Source: Rhodosporidiobolus odoratus (Eukaryota; Basidiomycota; Microbotryomycetes; Sporidiobolales; Sporidiobolaceae). From it: DNA of 64,000 bases. Under the pieces are notes generated by a model. That model saw nothing but the letters and a program-made list of their open reading frames with translations. It searched no databases and was not told the DNA's origin. The stretch is taken from positions 212,049-276,048 of the forward strand of contig JAOANU010000025.1 of NCBI GenBank assembly GCA_034387635.1. The letters are read 5' to 3'. Shown one piece after another: positions 35,083 through 46,895 of this stretch (position 1 is the first letter of the stretch; every line of letters starts with the position of its first letter). The translations under genes were made by a program, and so were the position numbers.

Positions 35083-37284
35083 AGCCGCTACTGCGAAGAC
35101 GAGGACGCTAACGAGGTCTGGGTTACGCTGAATACTTGTCTTTCTTCTTTCCTTGTCTTATCACCATGTGGGCCTTCATAGGGCTTGTGGCATTGCATCA
35201 GACCTTTCGTAGCATCCTTAAAAAAAAAGTAATCTGACTGTTGTTCCGTCTTTACCGTGAGACAAAACTCTCAAGTAAAGGCTGTACCTCAAGGGCAAGG
35301 CATGGTGAAGAGGGTATACCGGTTTTCGCCATACCTGTAGGTGCTTCAGCTATTCAGTAAGGATAAAGCAAGCAAGTAGAGACACCCCATGTGCAATACA
35401 TGGACAAACAATAGAACCTTGACCCGCCTGTTTCATAGCAGCATGGACCAGGCAGTGTCTGCCTGTCTTTGACCGACATCACTAGAACAGGTAGGAGGCA
35501 GTGCTGGCCATATCATTGCGACCAAGTGTGCAGCTGCTAGTCCTCATAGTGGAAGATTGAACCTAATGCAATTCGGTCAGAGGATCACAGGGATTCCAGC
35601 AAAAGTTGCCGAGACTGCACCGCGATACGTGTGGTAGTGTTAGTCTGTGACTTTCTGTACCCCTTAGAAAGCCAAATGCTTTCTGTCCATGTGATGCAAC
35701 CAGGGAATCAATTGGCTGATCAGCAATCTTGCATGGTCTGCACCCATACCAGGTGCTCTCGGCTCAATGGCTGCCCAGGATCTACTCAGTCGAACAGGGC
35801 TGCTTGAAATAATCGGCGAGTCTGCAATCATGACCTTCTCAACTTGTGTGTGCCGTTTCCGCGACAGCACTGTCTGTGCACGACCTTGGATACACTCAGC
35901 TTAACATGTACCTTGGGTGTAGTATGCCCCAGCTCCTGTACTCTGTGTTCTCCCCTGTCTGAAGGTCAAAGACTGAGGTAGGTGCAGATGTAGCTTACCA
36001 TCAAACTTAACTGTCGCACAGGCCATTGTCTCCTGCGCTTGCTGCCCCATCCCCATCATTGCAAGGCCGCAGACAGCTTACTTGCGCCTGTATAATATGC
36101 AGCGGCTCTGCTGCACGAGACGCACTGTCTTGGCTCTTCTGCCTTTTTTGACCAATTTGCTTCACACCATGGCATGCTGTCATTCTGCTGCTTGCGATAT
36201 GAAGCAGATGGAAAGGACGCTGATCAGTACAGCACTCTGCAAGGATAGCTCACTGCACAGTGAGATAGGACGCGTATACAAGACTCAGGCGGCTGAGACC
36301 GAAAACGGTAGAAAGTCTGAGGCCAATGAACATGCTCTTTGGATGGCCTGGCCATGTGTCAGGGAGCTGCGGGCGGCCTCAGTACCCTACTAGTTATTGC
36401 AGAGGCTTGCAACACATGTGGCATGACTGAGGCACTTTTCCGAGGCGGCCCACACAACATTGCCGGCAAGCCAAGTCTGTGGCCACCGCAGCCAATGATG
36501 GTGTACGCATGGTCAGTGCAGGAGCGGACAAAGACTAGTAGCTGTGATTGTAGAAACCTGGAGACCAGCAAGGTCCACAGGAGTGGGCAGCGCTGCGTTA
36601 CTACCGAACTTCTGCACCTGCTTGTCCTTCATTGGAAGTATACACCGCGTCTTGGCCACGGAACTGAGTGGTAAACGCATCAAGTCAACAAAGTCATGCC
36701 AAACCTATGATTGATTTGCAACAGAAAGTAAAGCTGCTTTTGACCGGTGATTTATATAGCAAACCAATCGAGCCAGTGTGACCAGAAGCGGCATGTCAAT
36801 ACGCACCTAAAGCACGAGCACAGACAAGCTGTCACGGCTTCTTCCGGGAATCGTAAGATGTCTACCTAAGGATCCACCGGCCAGCGGCTCGCCAATCCGT
36901 GGGCAAGCGTCTGCACGTGAACAATCAGTCTGTTCAGTCTACTTGCGCAAGCGAATAAAATTTGAATAGTTGAATTAGGCGTTACTCTAGTCAGGCTTCA
37001 CTGAGCAAGCTGTGCGTCCGAGCTGGTTGTTCTTGTCGTGCAGAGGACGCTTACCTGGTGTGAGTATCTCTTCAAGACGCCGCTGTGCTACCTCATCTCG
37101 CGAAACCCCCTTTTTTTCTGCTTTTGGCTGGTCGATGCTTCTTGCAATCAGTCTGGCGTTGTCGGGGCATACTAGACCTGTCGCATCCTGCCCGTGTTGC
37201 GTCTACCTTCACTGAGAGGGCCGAATCGTTGTGAGCGGGAGAGGCTTTCTCCACTCTTCCCTTCATGCTGCTCTACCTCAGGGT
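35083..37284. other. Gene-free region with CpG-poor core (about 35160-36850)
   Basis: 2.2 kb without a convincing gene. Composition differs from all flanking DNA: in 35401-35640 I count 8 CpG in 240 nt, whereas coding DNA at 39421-39480 has 10 in 60 nt, and TpG/CpA is abundant. ORFs at 36082-36393 and 36339-36674 show no domain. No terminal repeats, transposase motif or satellite could be made out. Normal composition returns by about 36870. A methylated, deaminated relic of a mobile element is the simplest reading; heterochromatin is also possible. Confidence 0.6.
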
Positions 37285-39697
37285 ATGACTGGCTTCTTCC
37301 CGCAGCCTCTGAAGCTGCAAGACTACACTGTGCAAGCGACCGGTATCCCCGCCGCGTCATCCTCATCGTCCTGCACTCGCGACTCGCCCTCCCCAAACAA
37401 GAAGAGACGACTTGATGCCACCGCCTCGGAGGCGAATGCAGGCGCAGGGAAGCCAAAGAGCAGTGCCAGGTACGCGTCACCGCCTTGTCCTATGCGTGTC
37501 GGCCGTGGTATGGTCACTGACGGTGGACGCGACTTTGATGAAGCAGCTCCGCCTCTTCACGCTCGCAACGAATAGCGGAAGAAGAAGCCCTGCTCACTTC
37601 TCGTTTACATTCTACGCTGCGTCTCCGCGACGCATGGGCCGACATCTTGCGCCGACATTCGCAACCCCCACCCGCGCCCTCGTCTGCTTCATCTCCCTTT
37701 GCCGGTCCTTCCTCTCTATCTACAACCTCTTCTGCTCGCAAGTCTCGCCGACATAATCCGGCGGGCTGGACTCGTGCCCTTCCGGTCGAAGAAGACGACA
37801 TCATCGATCTGGGGACGCTGGAAATCGTACAAGACCGTGGCGTGCTTCGTAGCTCCCGAGCGGGAGCATTTGCCATAGGCGGGTACGCTGGTACGTTCGA
37901 CGACGTCATAGTCGGACGGGACTCGGGAACGCAGGACGGCGGACCAGAAGGGGAAGACGGCGAGGAAGAAGAGGAAGACGAGGTGGACTGGGAAGAGGCT
38001 GGAGACGGCGCATTAAGTTCCGACGACGAACTCGCGACAATCGACGATCTTCCGAGTCTACCAAGCCTACTCTTCCGAGAAGAACGGCGCAAGGAGGACG
38101 AGCGTCGACGGGAACTAGAGGAGTTTCGGGCACAAGAAGCTCGTTCAAGGGGAGTCACTGAAGCGCTGGACGACGAGATCGAGATCGTGCTCGGCAATCA
38201 GCGACTGCGAAAAGCCGTCTCGACTCGCGACAACATGAACGACTTAGACGAGCTTAGCTTCTGCGAGCAGATGGAAGCAGGCAATCGCTCTTCTTCCCCA
38301 ACCTCTCGCCGCAAGCCTACGACACCCTCCCACCTCTCGAGTGCTTCCGACTCTCCGGCGCCCCACTCCACCACACAAACACTGCGCCGTGCAGTGCAAG
38401 CCATCAGCCTCGCCGCTTCCCCATCCCCCTCTTCTTCCTCGATGCTCGCTTCCTCGCCCAGCAAGCCACCGTCCAAACGATCAGCCGCGCGAATCGATGC
38501 GCAGAACGCGTCGTTGCAAACCCTTGTCATTCCTTCGAACTCCTTCGCTGCGCCGAAGGTTTCGTCGCCATCCCCTTGCAATCAAGCGCGAAGTAAACTA
38601 GTGCGTTCTTTTCCTGATCGCAGCGAGTACCGCTCTGACACGGCACTTGTGGTCACTAGCGGTCCTCCTCGTCGCCTCTCAAGAACGTCATCGTCATTCC
38701 CTCTCGCTCGCCGTCGCCGGAACTAGGCCTGCTTCCTCCCCCTTCCTCCCGGCAGATCTCTCCCGAGTTGGGAATCTTCCCTGTACCTTCCACCTCGTCA
38801 GCCATCTGTCAGCATCCCACGCCGACGCCGACCCCCCCGCCAAGTACTCGTCCGACCCCACCCCGCTCGACAAGCGCTTCAGCAAGGAAGAAGCGTCAGC
38901 ACCATTCCTTCGACCTGATCATTGACGTTCCGGCATCTCGCCCGCCTCACTCTCGCCGATCCCCCTTTTCCGCCCATTCTCGGAGCCAGAGCGCCACAAG
39001 TTCTCCTCCCGTTCCGCCGGAACCGCCTAGACGAAAGCCTCGTCCGCGACCGCCAGTGGTGAAGAAGAAGGACCTTGAGGGATTGCAGAGGAGCAGGTCT
39101 TTGCCCGCTCTAGCCGCTGTCGTTCCATCGTCATCGACTACCATAGCTCAGTCACAACTACCGGAACGGGGCGGGACAAGCAAGAGCAGCAGCGCAGTGC
39201 GGGAGAAGCGGAAGAAGCAAGAGGTCGAGGAGCGGGATGATCGGTCAGAGGTATCGGACAGCTTGGCGGCGAAAGGCGATATCATGGTCGAACGGGAGTC
39301 AAGGAAAAAATTGGTGGGGCAGGTTGCCGAGCCGGAGAAGGAGGTCGAGGACGATGAACCCGTCTTCGACACTGGACTGTCTACTCCTCCACTATCACGA
39401 GGCTCTCGGCCGCGCGTCAACCCGCTTGCGAGCTCGGCCGCGCCATCATCTTCGACGATGACCCCGCGTCGTGCTCTCTCGAAGGCTGAGGACGACGACC
39501 CGCTCCTCCTTTCCTCGTCACCGGTCAAGCCTTCGCCAATAGCCAGGGCGGCTCGTCCACCTCGCTTTCTTCTCGACACGCCCTCCATCTTCTCTTTAGC
39601 AGACAGCGGGACGAGCAAGCGGGAAGCGAAGAGAAGGATGTCGATGTCGCTCATTGAGGACGGGAGTGACAGCGAGGACGAGCTGTTGCTGGCGTAG
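37285..39697 (+). CDS. SCM3: SCM3/HJURP-type CENP-A chaperone (758 aa)
   Basis: Scm3/HJURP binds the CENP-A/H4 dimer and loads it at centromeres. Exons 37285-37469, 37547-38600 and 38660-39697 join in frame (2277 nt). The Scm3 signature is present: helix RIAEEEALLTSRLHSTLRLR then DAWADILRRHS (exon 2 start), followed by DDIIDLGTLEIVQDRGVLRS at about residues 142-161. The remainder is long and low complexity: an acidic stretch (EDGEEEEEDEVDWEEAGDG), a coiled-coil-like run (LLFREERRKEDERRRELEEF), and a Pro/Ser/Arg-rich C-terminal half ending in an acidic SDSEDELLLA. Budding-yeast Scm3 is far shorter (about 220 aa); filamentous fungi have larger forms. Start by first ATG; an upstream exon cannot be excluded. 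Confidence 0.8.
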
Positions 39698-40160
39698 AGA
39701 GGTGCTCTGGAAGCTTTCGTAATCAGTAATCGCGACTTTATGCGGACTCGGCACTCATCAGCAAGAGGGAGAACACGAAAGCTCGATCCTTCGCATCGCT
39801 TTGCCTTTTCTGCTCGTGGGGGCAAACGAGGAGCTCTGCCTCTTCTCGCTGCGAATGCCGACACGAGTCGTCAGCTTGCCAATAACGTCCGAGAGCCTTG
39901 GCATGGGGCAAGCTGTACACAGCGTCACTCAGGTTATGAGAAGCGGGAAGACACGCAAAGAGCAGGGGGGTTTCTTGCTGTACCTGTACGACGCTTTCGT
40001 ATTGACGCGGCTATCCGGGCTTGGGGCAATGAAGCTGAAGGGATGATATGGAAAGCGCAACAGTGCGGCTGTGTATTGGCAAGACTAAAGAACGACAACA
40101 TGGTCCGCTGCTGAAAAACGAAGTCCCCCTCCCTCTCCCTCGCGTGACGCCCTCTAGCGC
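39698..40160. other. Convergent intergenic region SCM3 / histone H3
   Basis: 463 bp between two 3' ends. ORFs at 39740-40114 lack domains. No histone stem-loop was recognised after H3; fungal histone mRNAs are normally polyadenylated. Confidence 0.5.
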
Positions 40161-40775
<615 letters not shown>

Positions 40776-41158
40776 GTTTGTTGTAGATGAAAGGGTAGTG
40801 GTAGTGAGGTGGTACTCGAGTGGGGCAGTAAAGCAGAAGTAGAGGGGAGAGAGAGACAGTAAGAAATGCCGGAGACGAGGAGGAGAAGGGAGAATGCGGC
40901 GACCTAGGTCCGACCAGAAACAATGCCCAGGTTGACGTGTCGCCCTAACTCGCCGTCGCCCCTGTTTGGCGCTGACCTAGGTCGCCGTTTACCGCATCAA
41001 CTGCTAGTCCTCAAAGTCTGTCTCAACCCGACTCTTCCTTTCCTTTTCCTCACTTCTTCACTCTCACTCTCTCGCCACTCCCTCTCACACCTCGGACTCG
41101 TCCGCCTCGCTCTCTTCTTCTTCTTCACTTCACCCCCTCAACTCAACACTACTACAAC
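40776..41158. promoter_or_regulatory. Shared divergent promoter of histones H3 and H4
   Basis: 383 bp between the two ATGs. It contains a perfect 14-bp inverted repeat, cggcgacctaggtc at 40897-40910 and its reverse complement at 40974-40987, 63 bp apart. Each half contains the 10-bp palindrome gacctaggtc. Position in the middle of a histone pair suggests a histone-specific upstream activating element; that is inference. Confidence 0.65.
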
Positions 41159-41669
41159 ATGTCTGGCCGTGGAAAGGGCGGAAAGGGTCTCGGAAAGGGA
41201 GGAGCCAAGCGTCACCGCAAGATTGTGCGTCTCTCGTCTCCCTCGTCTCTGATTGGCTCATCGTTGCTGACTTGCTCTCTCCCCCTTCGACAGCTTCGCG
41301 ACAACATCCAGGGTATCACCAAGCCCGCTATCCGCCGTCTCGCTCGCCGTGGTGGTGTCAAGCGTATCTCGGGTCTCATCTACGAGGAGACTCGCGGTGT
41401 TCTCAAGATCTTCCTCGAGAGTGCGTTGGCCTTTCTTCCCTTTCCTCGTCGACCACTTACTGACCCGACCGCTTCTCTCTCCAGACATCATCCGCGACTC
41501 GGTCACCTACACTGAGCACGCCAAGCGCAAGACGGTCACCTCCCTCGACGTTGTCTACGCTCTCAAGCGCGCCGGCAAGACTGTATGTTTCCTTCTGCTC
41601 CATTGCCTCCCACCGTTCCGCTGCTGATATTCCTCCTTCGCGATTCAGCTTTACGGTTTCGGAAACTAA
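41159..41669 (+). CDS. Histone H4
   Basis: From ATG 41159: [22 protein letters not shown], intron, [42 protein letters not shown], intron, [33 protein letters not shown], intron, LYGFGN, stop at 41669. All tail lysines are present. The last residue is Asn where most H4 proteins have Gly. Three introns interrupt this short gene, as in its H3 partner. Confidence 0.97.
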
Positions 41670-42264
41670 AGAGGCGTCCGGGCGACGTGGTCAGGCGGGA
41701 GCGGCGACGGCTCATCTTCGTGTTTCATGCTTGTTGTCACCTTTTTCATTCTATAGCTGCAACGCATTGCGCTTTTCTTCATCACTTCCGCACTTGCCGT
41801 CTCGAGTGTCGCTTGAGAGCTCGTCGTCGCTTCGTCCGCTTTGCACACGGCGGTCGCAGAGACAAGTCGGTTCCGGTCACAGCAGACGACCCCTCGGTGC
41901 ATGCTTGCCGCGAGGGGACCAGCGCGTGGCACAGCGAGGCAAAGGACAAGAAGAAGCGGAAGAGCAACAGGCTAGGGCTGACAGTAAGAAGTTTCAAGCC
42001 GCTCGCTAACTAAGCCTCAAGAGCATGCAGGGTCAACGGCCGTCACAGTGTCGGCGGGGCGATGCGTCCGGCGGCACGCTGTGATTCCTGCTACCTTGCA
42101 AGAGAAGCGGAGGTGAATCGTCACGGTCGCTTCGTTAGTTCTGCATCTGTCAAAGGGACAAGACACTGCAGACAGAGAGGAAGTAGGACGACAAGCGAGA
42201 GAGTACAAACAAGTACAAGCATAGAAGATCGAAGCAACGCACGATAACACCGCTCCGTTCCCGG
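41670..42264. other. Convergent intergenic region H4 / PTPA
   Basis: 595 bp between two 3' ends. Several short open frames, none with a domain. No repeat or RNA gene recognised. Confidence 0.5.
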
Positions 42265-43679
42265 CTACTCCTTCTCACCTTCGCCCTCTCCCGCATCCGC
42301 AATGCTCAGCTTGGACATTCTCCTCTGACCCACTCCAGCTGAGCTACCAGCTGAGTACGGGCGAGGTACGGGACTGCCGGAACTCGATGCGGGAGAAGGC
42401 GGCATAGAGGGCGCCTCCTTGGTCGGCGTGGAAGGGCTGTCGGGCGGAAGAGCTGGCGAGGGAAGGCGCGAAAGGATGTCTTCGGGTGTCTGCTCGCCGC
42501 TGAGGGCCGGGAGAGCCCATGGAGCGACCGTCCCGCTATCACGCTCGCGCTTGTCGAGGGTTGCGGTCAGCTTCTCCCTCTCCTCCTCACTCAGCCCGTC
42601 GCCGCTGCTCGGAAGTGACTTCCCGGTCGTAGCGTCGACCCAGCGCAGAGCAGGACCGAAGCGGAAGTGTTGAACGACGGGAAGGCGCTTGAGGACTTCG
42701 CTGCGGTAGAGGCGGAGCAGGCCATCGACGTCGCCCTCCTGCTCGCGGTCGAGCTGAAGGAGAGAGGAGAGGTACAGATAGGCGGTACGGCTCGAGGATA
42801 CGCTCGGGTGAGAGAGGAGGGAAAGTGGACGTTTGGTGGCAGCGTGAACTGCAATTGAGCAAGGTCAGTCTCACTTGGGATGAACAGAGGGGAAGAAGAG
42901 AGAAGAAGCGCACTGCGAGACTGAGAGGCGCCAAAGTGATACACGAGGTGCTCGTGTTCGTCGAGTCCCCACACTCCCATCTTGCCCGCAGCCTCGAGCC
43001 TGAACGCCTTCTGCAGCTTTTCGACCAGCTCGCGGTAGGCTGGGAAGGACTTCTTGACAATCGCAGCTTCGTCTGTCGCCGTGAGGACACCGATCAGGCG
43101 CAAGATGAGGAGGAAGGCGACAAACGAGAGCTCGTGGCCGGTACCGTAGTCGAGTCGAGCGGAGGATCCGAAAGCAGAGGCGAGGTGAAATCCGAGCTCC
43201 GGAAGAGCAGCCGCTTGGGTTGATGGAACGAGGTCGCGAAGCACGTTGACGGAGTTCTGTACAGGGGTATAGCGAGTCAGTGAGCGACCCAGCCAAAGGT
43301 GAGGAAATAATGCTCACCTCGCCAACTTTTCCCAACCAAGCCTCGAATACCTCCCTGCGCGACTCGGTAGACTGAGTAGCGGCGACCTCGCGTATTCCGT
43401 CACTGCTATTCTTCAGGAAGTCGAGGATCGCCTTTACGGCCTGTGGGGAGAGTGTGTCAGCTCAGCAACTCCTGCGACAGGTTTTTATCGACGCACCTGA
43501 CTCTCCTCAACCGCCTCAGACTGCCTCGCCGCCTTCAAGCAGCCGACAAAGCGCTCGATATAGCTGTAGGCTTCGCTCCTGAGCCACCCGTCCATGTCAT
43601 CCTGCGTGTAAATCTTGCGAAGAGGCGAAGGAGGGGAAGAAGGGGAAGAAAGGTCGACGAGGGGCAGCGGCGAAGTCAT
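42265..43679 (-). CDS. PP2A phosphatase activator, PTPA/RRD family (left copy)
   Basis: Peptidyl-prolyl isomerase-like activator of PP2A. ATG 43679 starts MTSPLPLVDLSS..., then KIYTQDDMDGWLRSEAYSYI ERFVGCLKAARQS. Further exons: AVKAILDFLKNSSDGIREVA; FHLASAFGSSARLDYGTGHE LSFVAFLLILRLIGVL; and GVWGLDEHEHLVYHFGASQ. These are hallmark PTPA blocks, including the LDYGTGHE motif. A Ser/Pro/Thr-rich tail ends in an acidic GEGEGEKE. An in-frame upstream ATG at 43820 would add 47 residues with a hydrophobic look; 43679 fits the family better. The first 154 bases of this gene are repeated exactly at the right end of the window, so the genome probably holds two copies. Confidence 0.9.
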
Positions 43680-44156
43680 GAGGGGAAGTGACTCGTTGTA
43701 GAGAGTTGTGAGGAAGGAACGGAGAGCTGCACGTCGTTCTTCATACAATCGCAAGCCGAGAAAGAAGCGCGCAGAGCAGCGAAGAAGAAGCGAGAAGGCA
43801 ACAGAAGGAACAGTCAACATCAGTCAAGGGAGAGCAGAACGAGCGGCCAGTGAGCTCATAGTAGCGTATTCTGACAGTTCAGCGAGCCTGGCCAGTCACA
43901 GCGAGAGTAACAAGGGGGAAAGTGCTGTCAAGAGTTGAGCGAGATTCTTCTCCATCTCGTCCTCCGCACTGACAGCGTGCTGCTGCTTGCGGGCCACCCT
44001 CGGCTACGTGGAACATCTCTCTCACCTCTTCCCTACACAGTCGACCTTGTACCGCTGTCTTTCGCGCTCTTCCGATTTGACCATGTCGACTTGCTCCTTC
44101 AGCTCGCTTGACAGCTCTCACAGCCCTCCAGCGGATGCCGTAGTGCCGCATCTGTC
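43680..44156. promoter_or_regulatory. Divergent promoter PTPA / Pol X (left arm)
   Basis: 477 bp between the PTPA and Pol X starts. The PTPA-side 317 bp are identical to the right arm, while the Pol X side differs. A short plus-strand frame (43708-43938) is antisense to the possible upstream extension of PTPA and is not called. Confidence 0.5.
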
Positions 44157-45929
44157 ATGTCAAAGGTACTCGCCACGCCCTTGCGTGAACCAAGCCTTGG
44201 TCGATGCCCTTGCCCCCTTGAGGATGGACCGTTTTCTTCGCTACGGGAGTGCGCCTCTCCCTTCTCCTCCCGTTCTCCTGGTGCAGACGGGCTCGAGCTT
44301 GCACGTCTATGGGCAGCCCACCATGAGAAGAGCATGGCGTATGCGACAGCCTGCAGCGTCATCATCGGAACACCCTTCAAGATCGAGTCAGTCGAGCAGG
44401 CGAAGAAGCTACCGAAGGTGAGTCCTCCCCTTTCCTTTCCCGCTGCCTAGATGGGCACAAGCAGGCTGACTATACCTCTGCCTAAGATCGGTGCAAAGAT
44501 AATCACCAAGATCGACGAGTTCCTGCGAAACGGGTTCATCCAAGCAGCTCGTGCCGCTCTTCTTGCCTACTGCGGTTCTCCCGTTCGCCAGCTCACCGAG
44601 GTTACTCCTCCAGGCGATGTCGTACAGACTGAAGAGTATCAGTGCCTTGCTGCGCTTCAAACCGTCCATAGCGTAGGCGAGTAAACGCTTCCTCTGTCTT
44701 GTCCTGCAGGTGTGACAAGGTTTGAAGCTCGTGCAGGGTATCATCGCGCAAACGAGCTATATAACGCCGGAGTGCGGACCCTCGAGGATCTGTTATCAGC
44801 GTGCCCCGGGTTAGGTTCGCAACTCAAGTACACGGCCGACTTGGAAGAAAAGTATGTAGCTTTCTCACCCGGTTCCGCACTGACCCGACTCAGAGCCTCA
44901 CTGGAGCAGCATCCCACGCTCGGAAGTCGAGAGCATTCACGAGTTCGTCAAGATCCAGCTCGACAAGGTGAAGCGTGGTTCGCACAGCATCCTCTGCGGC
45001 GGGTACCGGAGGGGGAAGGAGTTCTCGAACGATGTGGACATTCTGTAAGCCACTGCTCGCTCTTTGCTGAGCCTTGCCTGACTGCGCTCGCTACTGCGAC
45101 AACAGCATCACCTGGCCTCACCAAGAAGGCGAGGAGAAGGGCGTGCTGAAGGATCTGATCAAGCGCTTGTACAAGAAAGGTGCGTTTCTCGATTGCTGGA
45201 CACCGTTCCTCGCTAGTTCATCCTAATCTACAGGTTTCATTCCGCCTGATGGTATGCTAGGTGGATCTGAAGCTGGAACGACCCGTACCATCATGGCGAA
45301 CCGCCCCGCGACTGTGCTTGACGCGCTCGACAAAGCGCTCGTCATCTTCCGACACCCGGCGAATGGTACTTCAAGGCTGAAAGACAAGTTCCGAAGAGTC
45401 GATCTGGTAGTCACCAACTGGAAGAACTGGGGATGCGCAGTGGTCGGCGTACGTTTCTTTGCGAGATCTTACACATTTTACCTCTTCCATCCTTTCGGTG
45501 GGCTGACACCGATTCCCCCGTTTCCCCTCCGCAGTGGACCGGCTCAACCCAGTTCGAGCGCGACCTGAGAATCTACTGCAAGAACCGGTGCGTTTCCGAT
45601 TCTTCTCCTTCCCTTTTCCTACCGTTCCTTCTTCTGGCCCTCTGCCGAGACTTAGCTAACCTGGCCTCGACGTTGCAATATTGCACAATATTGCACTCAA
45701 AGCGACTTGCGCTTCGACTCGGGCGGCCTTCGGAACGAGATCACGGACGAAGTGGTGGACACGGGTGAGAACATGTCGGAGAAAGACGTCTTTCGCTTGC
45801 TCGAGCTGGAGTGGATCCGTCAGCCCTCTCCCTGCTTGTTCTCGTACGCCCTGTGGTCAAGTACTGACGCTTTCTGAGTCCCTCCTGTCCTTCTGTTCAG
45901 CGCCGGAGCTCCGTAACGCTGACCCTTGA
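44157..45929 (+). CDS. Family X DNA polymerase (Pol4/lambda/mu-like), left copy
   Basis: Gap-filling polymerase of base excision repair and end joining. Exons approx. 44157-44417, 44487-44676, 44710-44851, 44910-45044, 45106-45179, 45234-45448, 45535-45587, 45707-45819, 45901-45929. Family landmarks: 8-kDa domain HHEKSMAYATACSVIIGTPF KIESVEQAKKLPK; fingers VTRFEARAGYHRANELYNAG VRTLEDLL; palm GGYRRGKEFSNDVDILITWP with the first two Asp ligands; RRVDLVV with the third; GWTGSTQFERDLRIYCKNR; and C-terminus EWIPPELRNADP. Intron 2 has a GC donor (44677). No BRCT domain precedes the 8-kDa domain. Catalytic residues are intact. A near-identical gene lies at 61626-63369 on the other strand. Confidence 0.88.
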
Positions 45930-46292
45930 GGAGGATTCACTCGCTCCCGGTTCTTGACCTGTGACATGGGTACTGAGACTAAGCGACCCGCTCCTCCGTT
46001 CCTGTAACGAGTGCGCTGCGTTTTCACCCCTGCACGCTTGTTTGGTGTCATGCAGGTGTACCCGATTGTACCCGACGTCTTTCTGCTTCTTCGATCGAGT
46101 TGATGGGCTGGTTCAGTCTTCCGAGCAAGGTGTGGTACTACTTGCAGCTTGACAAGGCCTTCTCGCTGCTGCTCCGTCTCCTCGCGACAGACAAAACTCG
46201 TTGAGACGTGCCAAGCTTCGGTAGAGCAGATTGAGAAGGTTGACAGAAACGGCGACCCTCATCACTCGGGCAAATCTTGCGGGCTGTTCAAG
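45930..46292. other. Spacer conserved between both arms
   Basis: This stretch is well conserved in the right arm (61263-61625). It holds a frame that reads ELMGWFSLPSKVWYYLQLDK AFSLLLRLLATDKTR from about 46100 to a stop, and a spliceable CAG just upstream (46055). I could not connect it to a start, and the candidate ATG at 45965 is lost in the right arm. Possibly an unrecognised small gene or a long 3' UTR. Confidence 0.3.
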
Positions 46293-46895
46293 CTACAGTC
46301 GTCGTGACCTCCCCGTCAATACGTCGTACATCACTGTCTCGCAATAGCTATGACGGAAGATCGGGGGCTTGCCCCTGGAGATTTTCCTCCTCACTCGCTT
46401 CAGCCTGCGGCGTCCGCCACAGCTCTGCGCGCGCGAGATAGATGTCAGTCCTGTGGGGCTCTGACAATGCTCGGCTCAAGACTCGCTGGATCAAGGCCGC
46501 ATCCGCTTCTTCTCCCGTCCCGAACACTTTCGACTATTTTCTCGCCTCACCTGCCTCGCCGTTGCTCTTTTTCACGAACCAGATCTGATCAGCCCACTCG
46601 TTCTCGTCCGGGCCTTCCACCGAGAGACCCTTGCTCAGCGGAGGGAGCAGTACTCGGGAGAACAAGCCCGGGTCCATTCGAAGAGGCATTTTGGCGAAGG
46701 GAAGGTGGACGGACAGGTGGCTTGAACCCAGGCAAGAGCGCGGGAGGGCAAGGACAGAGTATTGGACGGAGAAGAGACCCTCGTAGTGGACGATAGTCTC
46801 CGGAAACAAGCGTTGAGGGGGAGTGGAAGGCGAAGAGGGAAGCGGGTGCGGAGGCTGGCGCTTTGCGTGGGCAGGGGTAGAGACGAGCTGATCAT
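46293..46895 (-). pseudogene. Decayed copy of the small ORF seen at 60648-61262
   Basis: Counterpart of the 204-codon ORF in the right arm. The start is conserved (ATG at 46895, MISSSLPLP). At about 46637 a single base is missing relative to the right arm (CGCTGAGC against CGCCTGAGC), which gives a stop after EYCSLR. Further on, a GAG codon has become TAG (about 46535, after GEARK). Both lesions are absent from the right copy. Whether the intact form is a real gene is not proven. Confidence 0.6.

Noticed and set aside
36082..36674. Two overlapping ORFs in the CpG-poor region as transposase remnants
   Set aside because: No transposase, integrase or reverse transcriptase motif can be read in any frame; kept only as part of the unusual region.
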